Assembly: GCF_025457425.1 (NCBI RefSeq) | Contig: NZ_JAMXIA010000001.1 | Span: 682,001-746,000, forward strand | Origin: Chryseobacterium foetidum | GTDB taxonomy: Bacteria > Bacteroidota > Bacteroidia > Flavobacteriales > Weeksellaceae | Length of the DNA stretch: 64,000 nucleotides | Reading direction: 5' to 3' | Shown: positions 62,349 to 64,000 of the stretch, in pieces | Layout of the letters: every line of letters starts with the position of its first letter | How positions within the stretch are numbered: the first letter of the stretch is position 1 | Program-made: the position numbers and the translations under genes | The notes under the pieces: generated by a model | What the model was told of the DNA's origin: nothing | The model's database searches: none | Seen by the model: only the letters and a program-made list of their open reading frames with translations

Positions 62349-63176
62349 CTACCTCACCCTATTCCTAAACGCACTCGGGCTCACGCCCAAAACCTTTTTC
62401 ACGTATCTTGTAAAAAACGAGCGGCTCGAAAAATGCATTTCGTCGGCAATTTCGGAGATGTTCAGGTTTTGGTTTTGCAGTAAAATCAACAGGCGTTCTT
62501 TGGCGTGGCGCTGTATCCATTCCGATGCGGTAATGCCTGAGTGGATTTTGCAGAGGTGGTTGAGATATTTGGGTGTGATGTTCAGCATATTGCTGTAATA
62601 CTGCACTTCCCGCTCTGTGAGGCAATGCTGCTGCAACAGATGGATGAATTGCTGGTACAGCGTTCCTGTTTGCAGGCTGTGGCGGCGCTGCTCGTATTCA
62701 TTAGCAAAAGTTTGCCACATTTCCAGGATGAAAATGCGCATTTGAAGGTTCAGTGCTTCATCGTAAAAGCGGTGTTCCGTTTCATTAAAACGCTGGTTCA
62801 TCCATTTGAAATTGTTCAGAATTCTTTCTTTTTCTTCCATCCCCGCAATATTTTTTACCGGAAAAACCCTCGAATGTAATTGCGCATTGATACTCCATCC
62901 CTGGTCTGGAATATTATCGGTAAGAAAATCTTTTTCCACCAGCAGCACAGTGGCTTTAAACCCTTTACTGGTCTGTATTTGCGCCAGTCTGCTTTCGGCA
63001 AACCAAAACAGAAACTGTCCGGCTTTGCAGGTCATCGGCGTTTCATTAAACAAAAATTTGATGCTTCCACGATGGCAGAACAAATGCGTATGATACTGTT
63101 TCAGCATACTTTCAGTAAAAGCAGTATCGTCTTTTATTTCAAGAAAAATGATTTTTGGAAGGGTATTTTTCGGCAT
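62349..63176 (-). CDS. AraC family transcriptional regulator
   Basis: 275 residues from the ATG at 63176; the longer frame to 63356 runs into the divergent gene and was rejected. The N-terminal cupin-like domain (about 1-150) is followed by the C-terminal AraC DNA-binding domain: [34 protein letters not shown] and [34 protein letters not shown]. Base composition is far more GC-rich than the rest of the window (33 of 60 bases at 62641-62700), suggesting transfer from another Bacteroidetes genome. Divergent from, and probably regulating, the acetyltransferase operon. Confidence 0.88.
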   Translation of the reverse strand: MPKNTLPKIIFLEIKDDTAFTESMLKQYHTHLFCHRGSIKFLFNETPMTCKAGQFLFWFAESRLAQIQTSKGFKATVLLVEKDFLTDNIPDQGWSINAQLHSRVFPVKNIAGMEEKERILNNFKWMNQRFNETEHRFYDEALNLQMRIFILEMWQTFANEYEQRRHSLQTGTLYQQFIHLLQQHCLTEREVQYYSNMLNITPKYLNHLCKIHSGITASEWIQRHAKERLLILLQNQNLNISEIADEMHFSSRSFFTRYVKKVLGVSPSAFRNRVR

Positions 63177-63257
63177 CGCAACAATTTTAAAACTAAAATA
63201 CGTAATATTTGACATTTTTTGCGCTATAAATGTAACAAAACACGGTTTGCATCTGGC

Positions 63258-63265
63258 TACCTTTG
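63258..63265 (+). promoter_or_regulatory. -7 element TACCTTTG of the acetyltransferase operon
   Basis: A perfect TAnnTTTG box 17 bp before ATG 63283, supporting that start over the upstream in-frame ATG at 63148. Confidence 0.55.
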
Positions 63266-63282
63266 TCTGTAAAAATAAGACA

Positions 63283-63849
63283 ATGGCAACAGCAGATATT
63301 TTTGAACGGTTGAGAAATGGCGAAACCATTTCTTCCAGCGATGCCGAAGCATACAAAATGCGTGAAGCTTCGTTTGCAACAAAAAAACTGGCGGTACAGA
63401 TGAATACCGCTACTGAACCATCAGAAATCAGACAGATTTTAAGCCATATTACAGCAACGGAAATTCACGAAAGTGTTACCGTTTTTACGCCTTTGCACAT
63501 CAATTACGGAAAGCATACCAAAATAGGCAAAAATGTATTCATCAATTTCGATTGTGTGTTTCTCGACTTGGGCGGCATTACCATTGAAGACAATGTATTG
63601 ATTGCACCAAAAGTGAGTTTGCTTACCGAAGGGCATCCCATCAATCCTGCAGAAAGACAATCCTTAGTTCCAAAACCTATCCATATCAAAAAAAATGCGT
63701 GGATTGGTGCCAACGCAACCATTCTGCAAGGGGTAACGATTGGCGAGAACGCTGTTGTAGCAGCAGGTTCAGTTGTTTCAGCGGATGTTCCGGACAATGT
63801 TATCGTAGGTGGAATTCCTGCAAAAATTATTAAAAATATCTACACTTAA
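63283..63849 (+). CDS. Sugar O-acetyltransferase (left-handed beta-helix, maltose/galactoside type)
   Basis: 188 residues from ATG 63283. The Mac-type N-terminal helix region ([26 protein letters not shown]) is followed by hexapeptide repeats: [34 protein letters not shown] (catalytic histidine in EGHP), [25 protein letters not shown] and the terminal [12 protein letters not shown]. It transfers acetyl from acetyl-CoA to a sugar or small-molecule hydroxyl. It is followed after 11 bp by a Tat-exported protein, so both form a unit under the divergent AraC regulator. Confidence 0.92.
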   Translation: MATADIFERLRNGETISSSDAEAYKMREASFATKKLAVQMNTATEPSEIRQILSHITATEIHESVTVFTPLHINYGKHTKIGKNVFINFDCVFLDLGGITIEDNVLIAPKVSLLTEGHPINPAERQSLVPKPIHIKKNAWIGANATILQGVTIGENAVVAAGSVVSADVPDNVIVGGIPAKIIKNIYT

Positions 63850-63860
63850 AACGAAAAAAT

Positions 63861-64000
63861 ATGTCAAACGATAATCACAATTCCCGAAGAAAATTTATAC
63901 AACAGACAACGATTGCGGGTGCAGGTTTGGCGCTTGCCGGACCGCTGCAGATTTTCGCACAAACCAATAACAGAACAATGAGTAAAAATATAAAAGCAAG
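63861..64000 (+). CDS. Tat-exported protein, N-terminal part (oxidoreductase-like)
   Basis: Runs off the window; 46 residues visible. The start MSNDNHNSRRKFIQQT has a twin-arginine motif (SRRKFI) followed by a hydrophobic stretch (IAGAGLALAGPLQIFAQ) and a cleavage-like AQT, a Tat signal peptide. In this context it would typically be an aldo/keto reductase or Gfo/Idh-type oxidoreductase, which cannot be confirmed from the visible part. Confidence 0.75.
   Translation, partial: MSNDNHNSRRKFIQQTTIAGAGLALAGPLQIFAQTNNRTMSKNIKA

Noticed and set aside
63177-63356. N-terminal extension of the AraC gene at 62349
   Set aside because: It would run through the promoter and first codons of the divergent acetyltransferase gene; ATG 63176 gives a normal-length regulator.

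Overview
The window reads as chromosome of a low-GC member of the Flavobacteriia, most probably Chryseobacterium or a close relative. The signs are two proteins with type IX secretion (Por) C-terminal sorting domains, a GLPGLI-family secreted protein, several DUF families common in Bacteroidetes (DUF5522, DUF779, DUF6428), promoters of the Bacteroidetes type (TTG/TTTG, about 19 nt, TAnnTTTG), A-rich leaders without Shine-Dalgarno sites, and Bacteroidetes-style ParC/ParE.

Region by region. 1-9.2 kb: the end of tatC, two secreted metallopeptidases (M1, M61), a GLPGLI protein, and a BlaI/M56 (BlaR1-like) sensor pair whose operator sits on its own -7 box, followed by small genes. 9.4-9.8 kb: three identical initiator tRNA genes. 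9.8-14.1 kb: a compact operon (Sua5/YciO-type protein, yaaA, a lipoprotein, prmC); prmC carries an in-frame repeat insertion. 14.1-20.9 kb: rhomboid protease, parE - small membrane protein - parC, and a TIGR00266 protein. 21-28.7 kb: methionine aminotransferase, SDR oxidoreductase with AraC regulator, calcium-repeat lipoprotein, ychF, ferritin, a MITE-like element and a DAACS symporter. 28.7-30.7 kb: repeat-rich DNA around DUF779. 30.7-33.3 kb: aldehyde dehydrogenase with a divergent AraC activator. 33.5-38.1 kb: a 1539-residue repetitive T9SS surface protein. 38.4-44.2 kb: hemL, a glucosaminidase, a PLP desulfhydrase/deaminase and small genes.

From 44.2 kb the window is accessory in character. 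Two indistinguishable, directly repeated IS1182-type elements (44.2-46.0 and 55.2-57.0 kb) bracket a 9.3-kb segment. It holds an SPFH protein, a decayed M19-like dipeptidase, dGTPase, an Fpg/Nei-type glycosylase, a tiny transcription unit for a 26-residue membrane peptide, an ars locus (arsR, DUF6428, arsC, no efflux pump), an AAA ATPase, a DUF6882 gene in a cassette-like unit and a 21-bp minisatellite. Beyond it lie a T9SS pectate-lyase-like protein, a second cassette-like unit, an IS110 transposase with a candidate bridge-RNA region, an attC-like palindrome, and a GC-richer block (AraC regulator, sugar acetyltransferase, start of a Tat-exported protein) that looks acquired.

The most notable observation is that two unrelated genes about 7 kb apart (53035-53769 and 60353-60928) have the same flanks: a 20-nt left module and an 18-nt right module, with 10-bp terminal inverted repeats that differ between the units in a base-pair-preserving way. 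This resembles integron-like gene cassettes without a visible integrase. Function calls rest on reading of motifs and family knowledge; no database search was run.
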